Below, one piece after another: positions 35,501 to 45,751 of a stretch of DNA of 64,000 nt; position 1 is the first letter of the stretch; the number at the start of each line of letters is the position of its first letter. Source of the DNA: Onthophagus taurus (taxonomy: Eukaryota; Arthropoda; Insecta; Coleoptera; Scarabaeidae); NCBI RefSeq assembly GCF_036711975.1, contig NC_091973.1:6696001-6760000 (forward strand), in the 5' to 3' direction. The notes beneath the pieces are model-generated. The model was not told the origin of the DNA and did no database searches. It saw nothing but the letters and a program-made list of their open reading frames with translations. The position numbers and the translations under genes are program-made.

Positions 35501-36796
35501 AAAATAACTTTTAGTTTTTGAGAAAACAATATTTGAAGTTTTGATAAAATTTTCGATGTTGCGATAATTTTCAAAATTCGCTATCAAATTAATTTGTTGA
35601 AGGATCCTTGTGGAAATATCACCAATTATTAATTAAAGTATCCTCTTTTTAATGCAAAAAGCCGTTTTGAAAAATCACTTTTAGTTCTTGAGAAATAAAT
35701 TTTTGAAATCACTAATAATTTTACATTTTAACGTGTTCATTTTATTAAATTATAAATTATTTATACAAAAATCCTTTTCTACATATAATTTTTCATGACG
35801 ACGCTTCTGATGATGACTCAAAGTCGAAACATGTTAAACAGAACTTAATAAACTAGTAATAAAGTACAGAAACTACAATTGTCATAATTTTCTATATACT
35901 GTTAAATTAATTATTATAAACACAATCAACTTAGTTCATATAAATACTTTTTGGACAATCTTAACATAATTTTCCAAACAATTTGAACGATTAATCAATA
36001 ACTATCTTCACGTTTATTTACAATTAAAGTGACATCTAACAGTATGGTTATGTTTTGATAAGAATTTTTTTAACAAATTGCATGTATACTAACATATTTT
36101 TTTTTATTTCTTTTTTACCGACAGAAGTAAATGCAAAAGAACACTTTTCTTTGGTAGGTAAGGAATTGGAAATTCTTCAAGACCGCAGAAATCAAATGTC
36201 ACGTCGCGGACAAGAGACTACCGCTTTGGACAATTACATCGAAGATATTCAAGCGAATTTGAATTACCTGCAAGAAAAAATAAGCGAAACGCAACAAAAC
36301 GTGATGGAAATCGAGGATTCCCAAGATAACGACGAAGCCACGAATTTACTTCAAGTGGTAAATTCATTGTCGACAGTGGATGAGGCGAAATATTTAATTG
36401 AAAAACTTTTAAATATGACCCTAAGCAAAACCAACGCCGTCGCTCAATCAGATGCTAAATTAAAAGAAAACGATGCGCTATTACACGTCTTGAAACAAGA
36501 AAATGTACTTAGAGGGCAATTATTAGATCATATTTTACATTCAGACCATTTGGCTTTAGCTGGACAAATGAGTTCTTCTACTAACACTGGATCTAATGAA
36601 TCTAGTAGATCTGAATCACCAGATGTATCACAGTAAGTAATTTTAGAAATTGTACTAAATAAGCTAAAAATGAAAATTCCTTTTTAGATCATTCAGTTTA
36701 GACACGATATCTCCAAGTAATAGTAAGTCAAAAATACGTAGAAGAATGGCAGCTCCTGAAGAAATGTTATATGGGCTACAAATACAGCGAATCTGA
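20466..36796 (+). CDS. Klp31E/KIF21: Kinesin-4 family motor, KIF21/Klp31E type (whole gene, six exons)
   Basis: The exons are 20466-20500, 30331-30522, 30649-30910, 30964-32869, 36125-36632 and 36688-36796. All introns are GT-AG, and the phases join to 3012 bases, 1003 residues plus stop. The N-terminal motor domain (about residues 6-353) has P-loop GQTGSGKT (85-92), switch I SSRSH (215-219) and switch II DLAGSE (252-257). Long coiled-coil segments follow to about residue 840, then a KIF21-like region ending in a basic [15 protein letters not shown] tail. The motor is nearly collinear with vertebrate KIF21 ([20 protein letters not shown], KRIIDxxG, NDMFxENxML). These are plus-end microtubule motors that restrain microtubule growth. 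The WD40 domain of vertebrate KIF21 is absent. The 9.8 kb intron 1 and 3.3 kb intron 4 are mostly tandem repeats. Confidence 0.93.
20501..21639. other. Intron 1, 5' part, no recognised feature
   Basis: This is unique-looking AT-rich sequence. A short CG-containing stretch lies at 21380-21640. No ORF or repeat was recognised. Confidence 0.5.
22161..23352. mobile_element. 1.19 kb non-autonomous DNA element (long inverted repeats), TA target
   Basis: Ends CAGGGTGTTTCGGTGACTCG and its complement (CGAGTCACCGAAACACCCTG) are flanked by TA (22159-22160, 23353-23354). The insertion split a 415-bp unit at its TATA. Inverted arms run about 430 bases from each side, leaving a ~300-base centre without coding capacity. 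TA duplication fits IS630/Tc1/mariner. Confidence 0.9.
26052..26563 (-). mobile_element. 5'-truncated Penelope-like element with 11-bp target duplication
   Basis: The insertion lies inside the last 415-bp unit. GTTATAAACTT is present on both sides (26041-26051 and 26564-26574). The minus strand encodes the end of a GIY-YIG endonuclease (26563-26419), then a 3' region with a CTGATGATGACC...GTGTCGAAAC motif (26157-26128) and an AATAAA. The domain, truncation, duplication and 3' motif together point to a Penelope-like retroelement. Confidence 0.82.
26419..26563 (-). pseudogene. GIY-YIG endonuclease C-terminal fragment (Penelope-like)
   Basis: The minus-strand frame reads [19 protein letters not shown] and continues about 28 more codons to a TAA at 26419-26421. 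YIGQTGR plus a downstream Arg and EHK is the core of the GIY-YIG domain found at the C-terminus of Penelope-like RTs. The first half of the domain and all of the RT are missing through 5' truncation. Confidence 0.8.
26601..30330 (+). repeat. ~375-bp tandem array carrying copies of the exon 2 splice acceptor
   Basis: Ten units start at the TCGATTAGAAAG marker near 26618, 26989, 27361, 27738, 28111, 28488, 28863, 29239, 29617 and 29992. Each unit ends in a T-run, AATAG and AATAC or AATAT, the same sequence that precedes and begins kinesin exon 2 at 30321-30335. Unit-to-unit divergence is low. The minus-strand ORFs at 27049 and 29299 are by-products. Confidence 0.93.
30331..30522 (+). CDS. Kinesin exon 2
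   Basis: The acceptor is a T-run plus AATAG, with A completing the split Arg codon. It encodes [22 protein letters not shown] and [15 protein letters not shown], matching KIF21 motors. The donor follows GAAGG as GTAATT. The exon abuts the 375-bp array directly. Confidence 0.92.
30649..30910 (+). CDS. Kinesin exon 3 (P-loop)
   Basis: Acceptor CCTGATAG, donor AAG/GTTAGA. It encodes [20 protein letters not shown] (ATP-binding P-loop) through [16 protein letters not shown]. Length 262 bases, ending in phase 0. Confidence 0.93.
30964..32869 (+). CDS. Kinesin exon 4 (rest of motor and coiled coil)
   Basis: Acceptor TGCATTTTAG, donor TTTAG/GTAAAA. It carries [15 protein letters not shown], switch I and II, the [20 protein letters not shown] block and the neck, then long Glu/Lys-rich heptads. 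The open frame runs past the donor to 33003 into repeats; that tail (KKLTIFFIL...) has no kinesin resemblance, so the splice is preferred. Confidence 0.93.
32936..35712 (+). repeat. Dimeric ~325-bp tandem array in kinesin intron 4
   Basis: Nine copies of a monomer starting AATTCGCTATAAAATTAATT alternate with eight copies of a related monomer starting AATTCGTATAAAATCGATTT, each about 160-165 bases. Both share CCGTTTTGAAAAAT, a TTTGAGAAA stretch and a TTTGAAAT stretch, so the repeat is a higher-order dimer. It begins about 70 bases after exon 4. Confidence 0.92.
35713..36124 (+). repeat. Intron 4 remainder with Penelope-like 3' motif
   Basis: At 35808-35835 the sequence CTGATGATGACTCAAAGTCG is followed by AAAC, then ACATGTT and, about 25 bases on, AATAAA. 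This is the order seen in the 26052 fragment. It is probably the 3' remnant of another copy. The rest of the stretch has no recognised feature. Confidence 0.5.
36125..36632 (+). CDS. Kinesin exon 5
   Basis: Acceptor TTTTTACCGACAG, donor TCA CA/GTAAGT. It encodes the KIF21-like coiled coil [20 protein letters not shown], a [18 protein letters not shown] block matching the ARYLLDHFL region of KIF21, and a Ser-rich stretch ([18 protein letters not shown]) that may be phosphorylated. Confidence 0.88.
36688..36796 (+). CDS. Kinesin exon 6 (stop codon)
   Basis: Acceptor TTCCTTTTTAG. It encodes [20 protein letters not shown] and [14 protein letters not shown], then TGA. The RRR-plus-LLY pattern echoes the KARRRTTTQMELLYADS segment of KIF21, after which vertebrate proteins go on to WD40 repeats. 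Here the protein stops. Confidence 0.8.
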
Positions 36797-36848
36797 ACGT
36801 TTGCCGTAATAATTGCCTGTTTGGTGATTATTACAGTGTTACGAAAAG

Positions 36849-36854
36849 AATAAA
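36849..36854 (+). terminator. Kinesin polyadenylation signal candidate
   Basis: AATAAA lies 53 bases after the stop codon. Only the hexamer supports the call. Confidence 0.45.
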
Positions 36855-36859
36855 ATGGT

Positions 36860-38236
36860 GCTATACTTTATATATCATATTTAAAATCTGTTTCATTTCG
36901 TTGAATTTTTACATAATCTTCATATGAAGTCTAAAGAAACTGTTGGTCATCAATTTATGTAATTTTTGATTCTATAAACATTTGTAGAGACAGAAAAAAT
37001 TTTCTTAATCCAAATGTAAATAAGGCGACTTCACTGCTGTGGTAAGACACCTTCTTGGAGTCTTCTTCTTCCATGAGAAAGCTTCATCAGAATATTATTC
37101 ATGCCAAGGAACAAATAAGACTAGGTATAATTTTAGCTATTAAAACGGTGCCAATTGTGCATAAGAGAAAATGGCGCACATTTTGAGCACAAAAATAATT
37201 TTGACTTGAAATTATTGAATCAACTTTTGTCTTGCGTACATGCATGCAAATAATTTGTAATTCCTAAATTATTGTAATGCCTTGCATGATATGTAACCCC
37301 ATAGCTATGCAATAAAGGCCTTATTGTAGAATATTAGAAAAATTAGAATATTGCCAAATTCTGCATCAAGTCAAATAAGAAATTCTTGTCTTGTACATTT
37401 TGATATTTGATGGATTTACCACACAATAAAGTATCAGTACAAATTACATTTTAAAACTTGTACAAAAAAATTAAAAAAATACACCTCCAAGGTAATGAAA
37501 AACTTGTTAGGAATGATAAAACAAATGCAAGGAATTCGAACTGTAACATTTATTGCTAAATTGAACGTTTTTGGGATTTATAAAAAGATAAATACAAGAA
37601 AAATATTTTGCGCTTTATCTCATCCCTCATCCCAATTTCTGCCGTGTGCTTGCGATCATTATTTTAGGATTTTCACGCATTTTATTTAATACTGGGACGC
37701 CCTGTACAAAGCTGTATTTTTTATTGTACTGACGAACGTGCATTTTTACAATTTTGTTAATTTCACCTCTTTTCGTAAACTAACAATCAAATCTCGAATG
37801 CTTTGTGAAATTTGGCGGTTTCTTGTATTCATTTTTAATAAATATCCAAAATTTGAATGGCACGAATACATCAAACTACAGTAGTCTTTTTCTTGTACAG
37901 AGTGTATTCCGAATATAAAGAACCCTCAAGGGACCTAAAAATGGATTCGTTATAAGCAATAATTTAAAAAATCATGAATAATGATGGTATCAGATTTTTT
38001 GGCATTTTTCAATTGATTTCAGTAAATTTTATGTTTATACTTAGTGCCTGGAAGAGGTGAAACATATCTTTATTAAAAAAAAATTGTTTGTAATAATGTT
38101 TTAACAATGTAGTTAAAATGGCAAAAAATGAAATTTTGCACGATTCTCGTAAATTAACAATATCTTCGGTAAAATATGTTCTACCATGGTTTTGTTCATA
38201 TATAATTATTTTGTCAATCTAACATCTTGGAAAATA
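36860..38236. other. Intergenic stretch, no gene recognised
   Basis: AT-rich sequence. GGGACGCCCTGTAC at 37693-37706 looks like one end of a CAGGGTG-type DNA element without a partner. A second AATAAA is at 37310. The small ORF at 37495 has no recognisable domain. Confidence 0.5.
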
Positions 38237-40345
38237 AACTAAGTACATAATACTTGTATGAGAAATCATGTATCATCACTTCGCCGAGGTCGCTTGCGGG
38301 CGAGGCGCTACATTTGATATCACGTAGTCATAAAATTAGTCGAGTTGAGGTTCGTATTCATAATGTATCAATCCCAGCGCCTCGCCCGCAAGCGACCTCG
38401 GCGGTATTAGATGAAATCGTTCATTTGATGTCTTAGAAAGTAAATTAGTACACAATACTTGTATGAGAAATCGTTTATCATCACTTCGCCGAGGTCGCTT
38501 GCGGGCGAGGCGCTAGATTTGATACCACGTAGTCATAAAATGAGTGTATCAATCCCAGCGCCTCGCCCGCAAGCGACCTCGGCAATATTAGATGAAATCG
38601 TTCACTTGACATCTTGGAAAGTAAACTAACTACATAATACTAGTATGAGAATTCGTTTATCATCACTTCGCCGAGGTCGCTTGCGGGCGAGGCGCTAGAT
38701 TTGATACCACGTAGTCATAAAATGAGTGTATCAATCCCAGCGCCTCGCCTGCAAGCGACCTCGGCGATATTAGATGAAGTCGTTTACTTGACATCTTGGA
38801 AAGTAAACTAAGTGCATAATACTAGTATGAGAACTAGTTTATCATCACTTCGCCGAGGTCGCTTGCGGGCGAGGCGCTACATTTGATATCACGTAGTCAT
38901 AAAATTAGTCAAGTTGAGGTTCGTATTCATAATGTGTCAATTCCAGGGCCTCGCCCGCAAGCGACCTCGGCGGTATTAGATGAAATCATTCATTTGATGT
39001 CTTAGAAAATAAATTAAGTACACAATATTTGTTTGAGAAATCGTTTATCATCACTTCGCCGAGGTCGCTTGTGGGCGAGGCGCTAGATTTGAGTCATAAA
39101 ATTAATTGAGTTGAGGTTCGTATTCATAATGTATCAATTCCAGCGCCTCGCCCGCAAGCGACCTCGGCGGTATTAGATGAAATCGTTTATTCGATGTCTC
39201 AGAAAGTGAATTAAGTACACAATACTTGTATGAGAAATCGTTTATCATCACTTCGCCGAGGTCGCTTGCGGGCGAGGCGCTAGATTTGATACACGTAGTC
39301 ATAAAATTAGTGTATCAATCCCAGTGCCTCGCCCGCAAGCGACCTCGGCGATATTAGATGAAATCGTTCACTTGACATCTTGGAAGGTAAACTAAGTACA
39401 TAATACTTGTATGAGAATTCGTTTGTCATCACTTCGCCGAGGTCGCTTGCGGGCGAGGCGCTAGATTTGATACCACGTAGTCATAAAATGAGTGTAGCAA
39501 TCCCAGCGCCTCGCCCGCAAGCGACCTCGGCGATATTAGATGAAGTCGTTTACTTGACATCTTGGAAAGTAAACTAAGTACATAATACTAGTATGAGAAC
39601 TCGTTTATCATCACTTCGCCGAGGTCGCTTGCGGGCGAGGCGCTACATTTGATATCACGTAGTCATAAAATTAGTCAAGTTGAGGTTCGTATTCATAATG
39701 TGTTAATTCCAGGGCCTCGCCCGCAAGCGACCTCGGCGGTATTAGATGAAATCATTCATTTGATGTCTTAGAAAATAAATTAAGTACACAATATTTGTTT
39801 GAGAAATCGTTTATCATCACTTCGCCGAGGTCGCTTGCGGGCGAGGCGCTAGATTTGAGTCATAAAATTAATTGAGTTGAGGTACGTATTCATAATGTAT
39901 CAATTCCAGCGCCTCGCCCGCAAGCGACCTCGGCGGTATTAGATGAAATCGTTCATTTGATGACTTAGAAAGTAAATTAGTACATAATACTTGTATGAGA
40001 AATCGTTTATCATCACTTCGCCGAGGTCGCTTGCGGGCGAGGCGCTAGATTTGATACCACGTAGTCATAAAATGAGTGTAGCAATCCCAGCGCCTCGCCC
40101 GCAAGCGACCTCGGCGATATTAGATGAAATCGTTCACTTGACATCTTGGAAAGTAAACTAAGTACATAATACTTGTATGAGAATTCGTTTATCATCACTT
40201 CGCCGAGGTCGCTTGCGGGCGAGGCGCTACATTTGATATCACGTAGTCATAAAATTAGTCAAGTTGAAGTTTGTATTCATAATGTGTCAATTCCAGCCAC
40301 TTCGCCGAGGTCGCTTGCGGGCGAGGCGCTCTGTTTGATACTTTA
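38237..40345. repeat. GC-rich hairpin tandem array, block 1
   Basis: About eleven units of 180-205 bases. Each holds the arm CGCCGAGGTCGCTTGCGGGC followed by GAGGCGCT, a 42- or ~66-base loop, then the exact complement of the arm. The arms are 28 bases, GC-rich and almost invariant, while loops and linkers are AT-rich. Two loop classes occur: a short one ending TGAGTGTATCAATCCC, and a long one containing TTGAGGTTCGTATTCATAAT. In the last unit (40200-40330) the second arm is in direct rather than inverted orientation. ORFs with PRSLAGEAL or PRPQATSA are readings of the arms. Confidence 0.93.
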
Positions 40346-42826
40346 TGAACACAAACCTTAATTCCATGAAATTTGGCATTTAGGAGCTATGATACCAGTT
40401 CCATCAGACCCAAAAAATATACTGAACATGAACATTTTTGGGGATACATCTCTTTTTTATTACCTTTAGGGTGTATCTGCTTTAATTTTTTTGTAAAAGT
40501 TTTAAAATTTAATTTGTACGAAGACTTTATTGTGGCTTTGTATAAGAATCTCATATCCAATTCGATTAAATTTTAGTATTGGAGGATAATGTTGGTTGCC
40601 TATTCGCTAGGATCAACCCAACAGTTTCTTAAGATCTATGTATGTTCTTTATTTTTTTATTAACGAATATATTTTGTTATTGAACTAAATAATATATGTT
40701 AACTCAAAACTAAAATTGTTGAATTAAATTGACGAATTATTTTTAATTAATTAATTAAATCTTTACTTATCTAAACTAACAAAAACTAACTAAATTCTCT
40801 TCGTGTATTTTTATTGAATTGAAGAACAAAAAGAAAGTATTAGTTGTTTTATCCTAATTAATTTATTTATATCATGTATTATATATGCTAGCATATAAGA
40901 CTTGTCTTATATGATGGTATATTCGTTAAATTGTATACTATTGTTGACGTTTTTTTATTATTATTATTGTATTTGTATGTTTTTATTATTATATAAGTCC
41001 TATTACGTTTGCCTTTAATCATTAAAACATGATTAATTATCAATCAATAACGCATGGCCAAATGTACTTTTACTTAAAGTATTTATATGTATTGTATAAT
41101 TACGTACGTTGCAATAAATGTATATCTTATTTCTTTGTTTCATTAAGTGACATAACATTTTAAGTTAAAAAGAAATAATAAGAGGCGGGAAAATTTGAAA
41201 TGTAAATAATTGGTAACCAGGGTAATTCGCCATATGATCACCACGCCTTGCGGCAAATGAAACGAAACATAATTAAGTAACGATTTTGTGTTATTGCCGT
41301 TTAAGAGTTATTCCAAGGTGTGGGAAATAAGTTTGAAACGATATTTATAAAGTAATTTATGAATAAAAGTGGTTTCGATGGAGTTGGATTTTCGATTGGG
41401 CACACTGTTAATCGGTGCGCATGCGCGATATAAAACTAGTCTTGTTATCGTGATTCAATAAATAGTTTCCTTGGCCCCTGAAAAATGGAATCCCGATAGA
41501 TCCCAAAGTGTTATTTCCGTTAACCGAATTCGGACGGTAAAAAGAGTAATTCGAACGTTTTCGGTTTAAAGAATTTTTTCAGTTTGTTGTGACGTTTCCG
41601 GTTTCGGACATGTCATTTCTATCGGTCCGTGTAGAAATGACCGGGTACAACACCATAATGGCGATGTGCACGAAACTCGCATAAAAACGTTATTCGCTAT
41701 GACATTATATTCTATTTAGGGTTTAGTTGAAAAAATTTTTTCGAAAACAACAAAAAAATTAATTCCCTAAAACTGTGAATCATAACGGGAGAATATAAAC
41801 GGAGAGAAGAAATAATAGAAAAAAGGCGATCTCTCTCTCACGATTTTATCGAAGAGAGGAGCCCTATTACCGGATAAATAATACTTTTGGGGAGTGTAAT
41901 GAACGAAAGGGATTTTCAAAAACGGTGTGCAAATCATTTGCAAAAATACTGTGATACTAAACAAAAAATGTGATACTTAATCTAATGTGGCTTTACGTTG
42001 CGTTACGCGAACTGTTTTTAGTGAATTAAGTCATCCATACGCGACGTTTCGTTTTCTTTAAAGCAGGTAAAGAAGGTTATTTATTTGTTATTAATTAATA
42101 TTATAACATTATTAAAGAGAGGTGCTAAAAAGAAAAAGTGGAGAAAGTTTTTTTTATTATTAACGTTGCAAATTATTTATTTTATCTTTTTCACATAAAA
42201 CGGTACCCTAGATAATGAATTAATAACATTATATCTTATCTAGAAATTATTCTGTCAGTGTATATATATGTTGCTATTACCTATAGAATTGTATCTCTAA
42301 AAGCCAAATTGACCAATTTACCAAAACCGTTGTCTTATATGGTGACTAATCCAAACAATTTTTTAATATCCGTTCGTAAAATAAAGAACGGGTGACAAAA
42401 TCGATGATTTTTGAGGTTAGTTTCAACCCAAACTGGACCCGATGGTGACTAAATCCTTTCAGTTTTTACATTAAGTACAGGTAAATACAAACTTTTGTTT
42501 AATTCAAAACATATGAAAATCAATTTTTTGACGTAAAACCTAACATAACCTCAAATTCACTTTACTTAGTACCTATATACAGGTGTTTCACAAAATAAGA
42601 TGATTGAACAAAACGTGTGTTATCTCGAGTTGCATTCTTAAATAAAATAATAAGAAAGAAAAAACCAATTCAGATAATTAGATAATGAAACATCGTAGTG
42701 GTCATGTGACAATACCTCAAAATGTTCGTCTGGATGTTTACTTTCATATCCAGTATTAGTAATTGCTTTTTTAACCCTTACAATATTAATTTTTCAGTTA
42801 GGCATGTAATGTAATGATAAACAATT
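40346..42826. other. Spacer between hairpin blocks, possible promoter inside
   Basis: No coding gene recognised. TGCGCATGCGCG at 41416-41427 is a near-perfect NRF1/EWG site and lies directly before TATAAAA (41429-41435). A 40-base piece at 40352 recurs at 47395, and 42533-42700 recurs at 47907-48066, so part of this spacer is duplicated on the far side of block 2. Confidence 0.45.
42533..42700. repeat. Dispersed duplicate A (partner at 47907-48066)
   Basis: Shared landmarks are GACGTAAAACCTAACATAAC, CCTATATACAGGTGTTTCA, ATAAAATAATAAGAAAGAAA and ACATCGTAGTG. The copy at 47907 has an ATT expansion and a short deletion. Confidence 0.8.
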
Positions 42827-45742
42827 TCGCGCGCAAGCGACCTCTGCGGTATTAGATAAAATCGTTCATTTGATGTCTTAAAAAGCGAATTAATACACAA
42901 TATTTGTATGAAAAATCGTTTATCATCACTTCACCGAGGTCGTTTGCGGGCGAGGCGCTACATTTGATATCACGTAGTCATAAAATTAGTAAAGTTGAGG
43001 TTCGTATTCATAATGTATCAAACCCAGCGCCTCGCCCGCAAGCGACCTCGGCGGTATTAGATGAAATCGTTCATTTGATGTCTTAGAAAGTGAATTAATA
43101 CACAATACTTGTATAAGAAATCGTTTATTATCACTTCGCCGAGGTCGCTTGCGGGCGAGGCGCTAGATTTGATGTCACGTAGTCATAAAATTAGTGTATC
43201 AATCCCAGCGCCTCGCCCGCAAGCGACCTCGGCGGTATTAGATGAAATCGTTCATTTGATGTCTTAGAAAGTGAATTAAGTACACAATACTTGTATGAGA
43301 AATCGTTTATCATCACTTCGCCGAGGTCGCTTGCGGGCGAGGCGCTACATTTGATACCACGTAGTCATAAAATTAGTGTATCAATCCCAGCGCCTCGCCC
43401 GCAAGCGACCTCGGCGGTATTAGATGAAATCGTTCATTTGATGTCTTAGAAAGTGAATTAATACACAATACTTGTATAAGAAATCGTTTATTATCACTTC
43501 GCCGAGGTCGCTTGCGGGCGAGGCGCTAGATTTGATGTCACGTAGTCATAAAATTAGTGTATCAATCCCAGCGCCTCGCCCGCAAGCGACCTCGGCGGTA
43601 TTAGATGAAATCGTTCATTTGATGTCTTAGAAAGTGAATTAAGTACACAATACTTGTATGAGAAATCGTTTATCATCACTTCGCCGAGGTCGCTTGCGGG
43701 CGAGGCGCTACATTTGATACCACGTAGTCATAAAATTAGTGTATCAATCCCAGCGCCTCTCCCGCAAGCGACCTCGGCGGTATTAGATGAAATCGTTCAT
43801 TTGATGTCTTAGAAAGTAAATTAAGTACATAATATTTGTATGAAAAATCGTTTATCATCACTTCACCGAGGTCGTTTGCGGGCGAGCCGCTACATTTGAT
43901 ATCGCGTAGTCATAAAATTAGTAAAGTTGAGGTTCGTATTCATAATGTATCAATCCCAGCGCCTCGCCCGCAAGCGACCTCGGCGGTATTAGATGAAATC
44001 GTTCATTTGATGTCTTAGAAAGTTAATTAGTACACAATACTTGTATGAGAAATCGTTTATCATCACTTCGCCGAGGTCGCTTACGGGCGAGGCGCTAGAT
44101 TTGATATCACGTAGTCATAAAATTAGTGTATCAATCCCAGCGCCTTGCCCGCAAGCGACCTGGGCGGTATTAGATCAAATCGTTCACTTGATGTCTTGGA
44201 AAGTAAATTAAGTACATAATACTTGTATGAAAAATCGTTTATCTTCACTTCGCCGAGGTCGCTTGCGGGCGAGGCGCTACATTTGATATTACATAGTCAT
44301 AAAATTAGTCAAGTTGAGGTTCGTATTCATAATGTATCAATCCCAGCGCCTCGCCCGCAAGCGACCTCGGCGGTATTAGATGAAATCGTTCATTTGATGT
44401 CTTAGAAAGTGAATTAATACACAATACGTGTATAAGAAATCGTTTATTATCACTTCGCCGAGGTCGCTTGCGGGCGAGGCGCTAGATTTGATATCACGTA
44501 GTCATAAAATTAGTGTATCAATCCCAGCGCCTCGCCCGCAAGCGACCTCGGCGGTATTAGATGAAATCGTTCACTTGATGTCTTAGAAAGTAAATTAAGT
44601 ACACAATACTTGTATGAAAAATCGTTTATCTTCACTTCGCCGAGGTCGCTTGCGGGCTAGGCGCTAGATTTGATACCACGTAGTCATAAAATTTTTGTAT
44701 CCATCCCAGCGCCTCGCCCGCAAGCGACCTCGGCGGTATTAGATGAAATCGTTCATTTGATGTTTTAGAAAGTAAATTAAGTACACAATATTTGTATGAA
44801 AAATCGTTTATCATCACTTCACCGAGGTCGTTTGCGAGCGAGGCGCTACATTTGATATCGCGTAGTCATAAAATTAGTAAAGTTGAGGTTCGTATTCATA
44901 ATGTATCAATCCCAGCGCCTCGCCCGCAAGCGACCTCGGCGGTATTAGATGAAATCGTTCATTTGATGTCTTAGAAAGTGAATTAATACACAATACTTGT
45001 ATAAGAAATCGTTTATTATCACTTCGCCGAGGTCGCTTGCGGGCGAGGCGCTAGATTTGATATCACGTAGTCATAAAATTAGTCAAGTTGAGGTTCGTAT
45101 TCATAATGTGTCAATTCTAGCGCCTCGTCCGCAAGCGACCTCGGCGGTATTAGATGAAATCGTTCACTTGATGTCTTAGAAAGTAAATTAAGTACGCAAT
45201 ACTTGTATGAAAAATCGTTTATCTTCACTTCGCCGAGGTCGCTTGCGGGCGAGGCGCTAGATTTGATACCACGTAGTCATAAAATTTTTGTATCAATCCC
45301 AGCGCCTCGCCCGCAAGCGACCTCGGCGGTATTAGATGAAATCGTTCATTTGATGTCTTAGAAAGTAAATTAAGTACACAATATTTGTATGAGAAATCGT
45401 TTATCATCACTTCGCCGACGTCGCTTGCGGGCGAGGCGCTAGATTTAATATCATGTAGTCTTAAAATTAGTCGAGTTGAGGTTCGTATTCATAATGTATC
45501 AATCCCAGCGCCTCGGCGGTATTAGATAAAATCGTTCATTTGATTACTTAAAAAGTGAATTAAGTACACAATACTTGTATGAGAAATCGTTTATCATTAC
45601 TTCGTCGAGGTCGCTTGCGGGCGAGGCGCTACATTTGATATCACGTAGTTATAAAATTAATCGAGTTGAGGTTCGTATTAATAATGTATCAATTCCAGCT
45701 CCTCGCCCGCAAGCGACCTCGGCGGTATTAGATGAAATCGTT
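42827..45742. repeat. GC-rich hairpin tandem array, block 2
   Basis: It opens with a lone arm at 42830 and then has about fifteen hairpin units with the same 28-base arms as block 1. A 363-base two-unit segment is itself repeated (43135-43497 and 43498-43860), so units also amplify in pairs. A minor arm type, ACCGAGGTCGTTTGCGGGCG, appears at 42932, 43864 and 44820. One unit near 45500 has lost most of its second arm. Arm changes such as GCTTACGGG at 44080 are not matched by a compensating change in the partner. Confidence 0.93.
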
Positions 45743-45751
45743 CACTAAGTA

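Noticed and set aside
38254..45410. Repeated ~60-codon ORFs with PRSLAGEAL and PRPQATSA
   Set aside because: They are readings of the hairpin arms on both strands. They follow the repeat and not any coding constraint.
38237..45742. CRISPR array
   Set aside because: Regular repeats and spacers suggested it, but the arms alternate in orientation, the spacers are near-identical copies, and the genome is eukaryotic.
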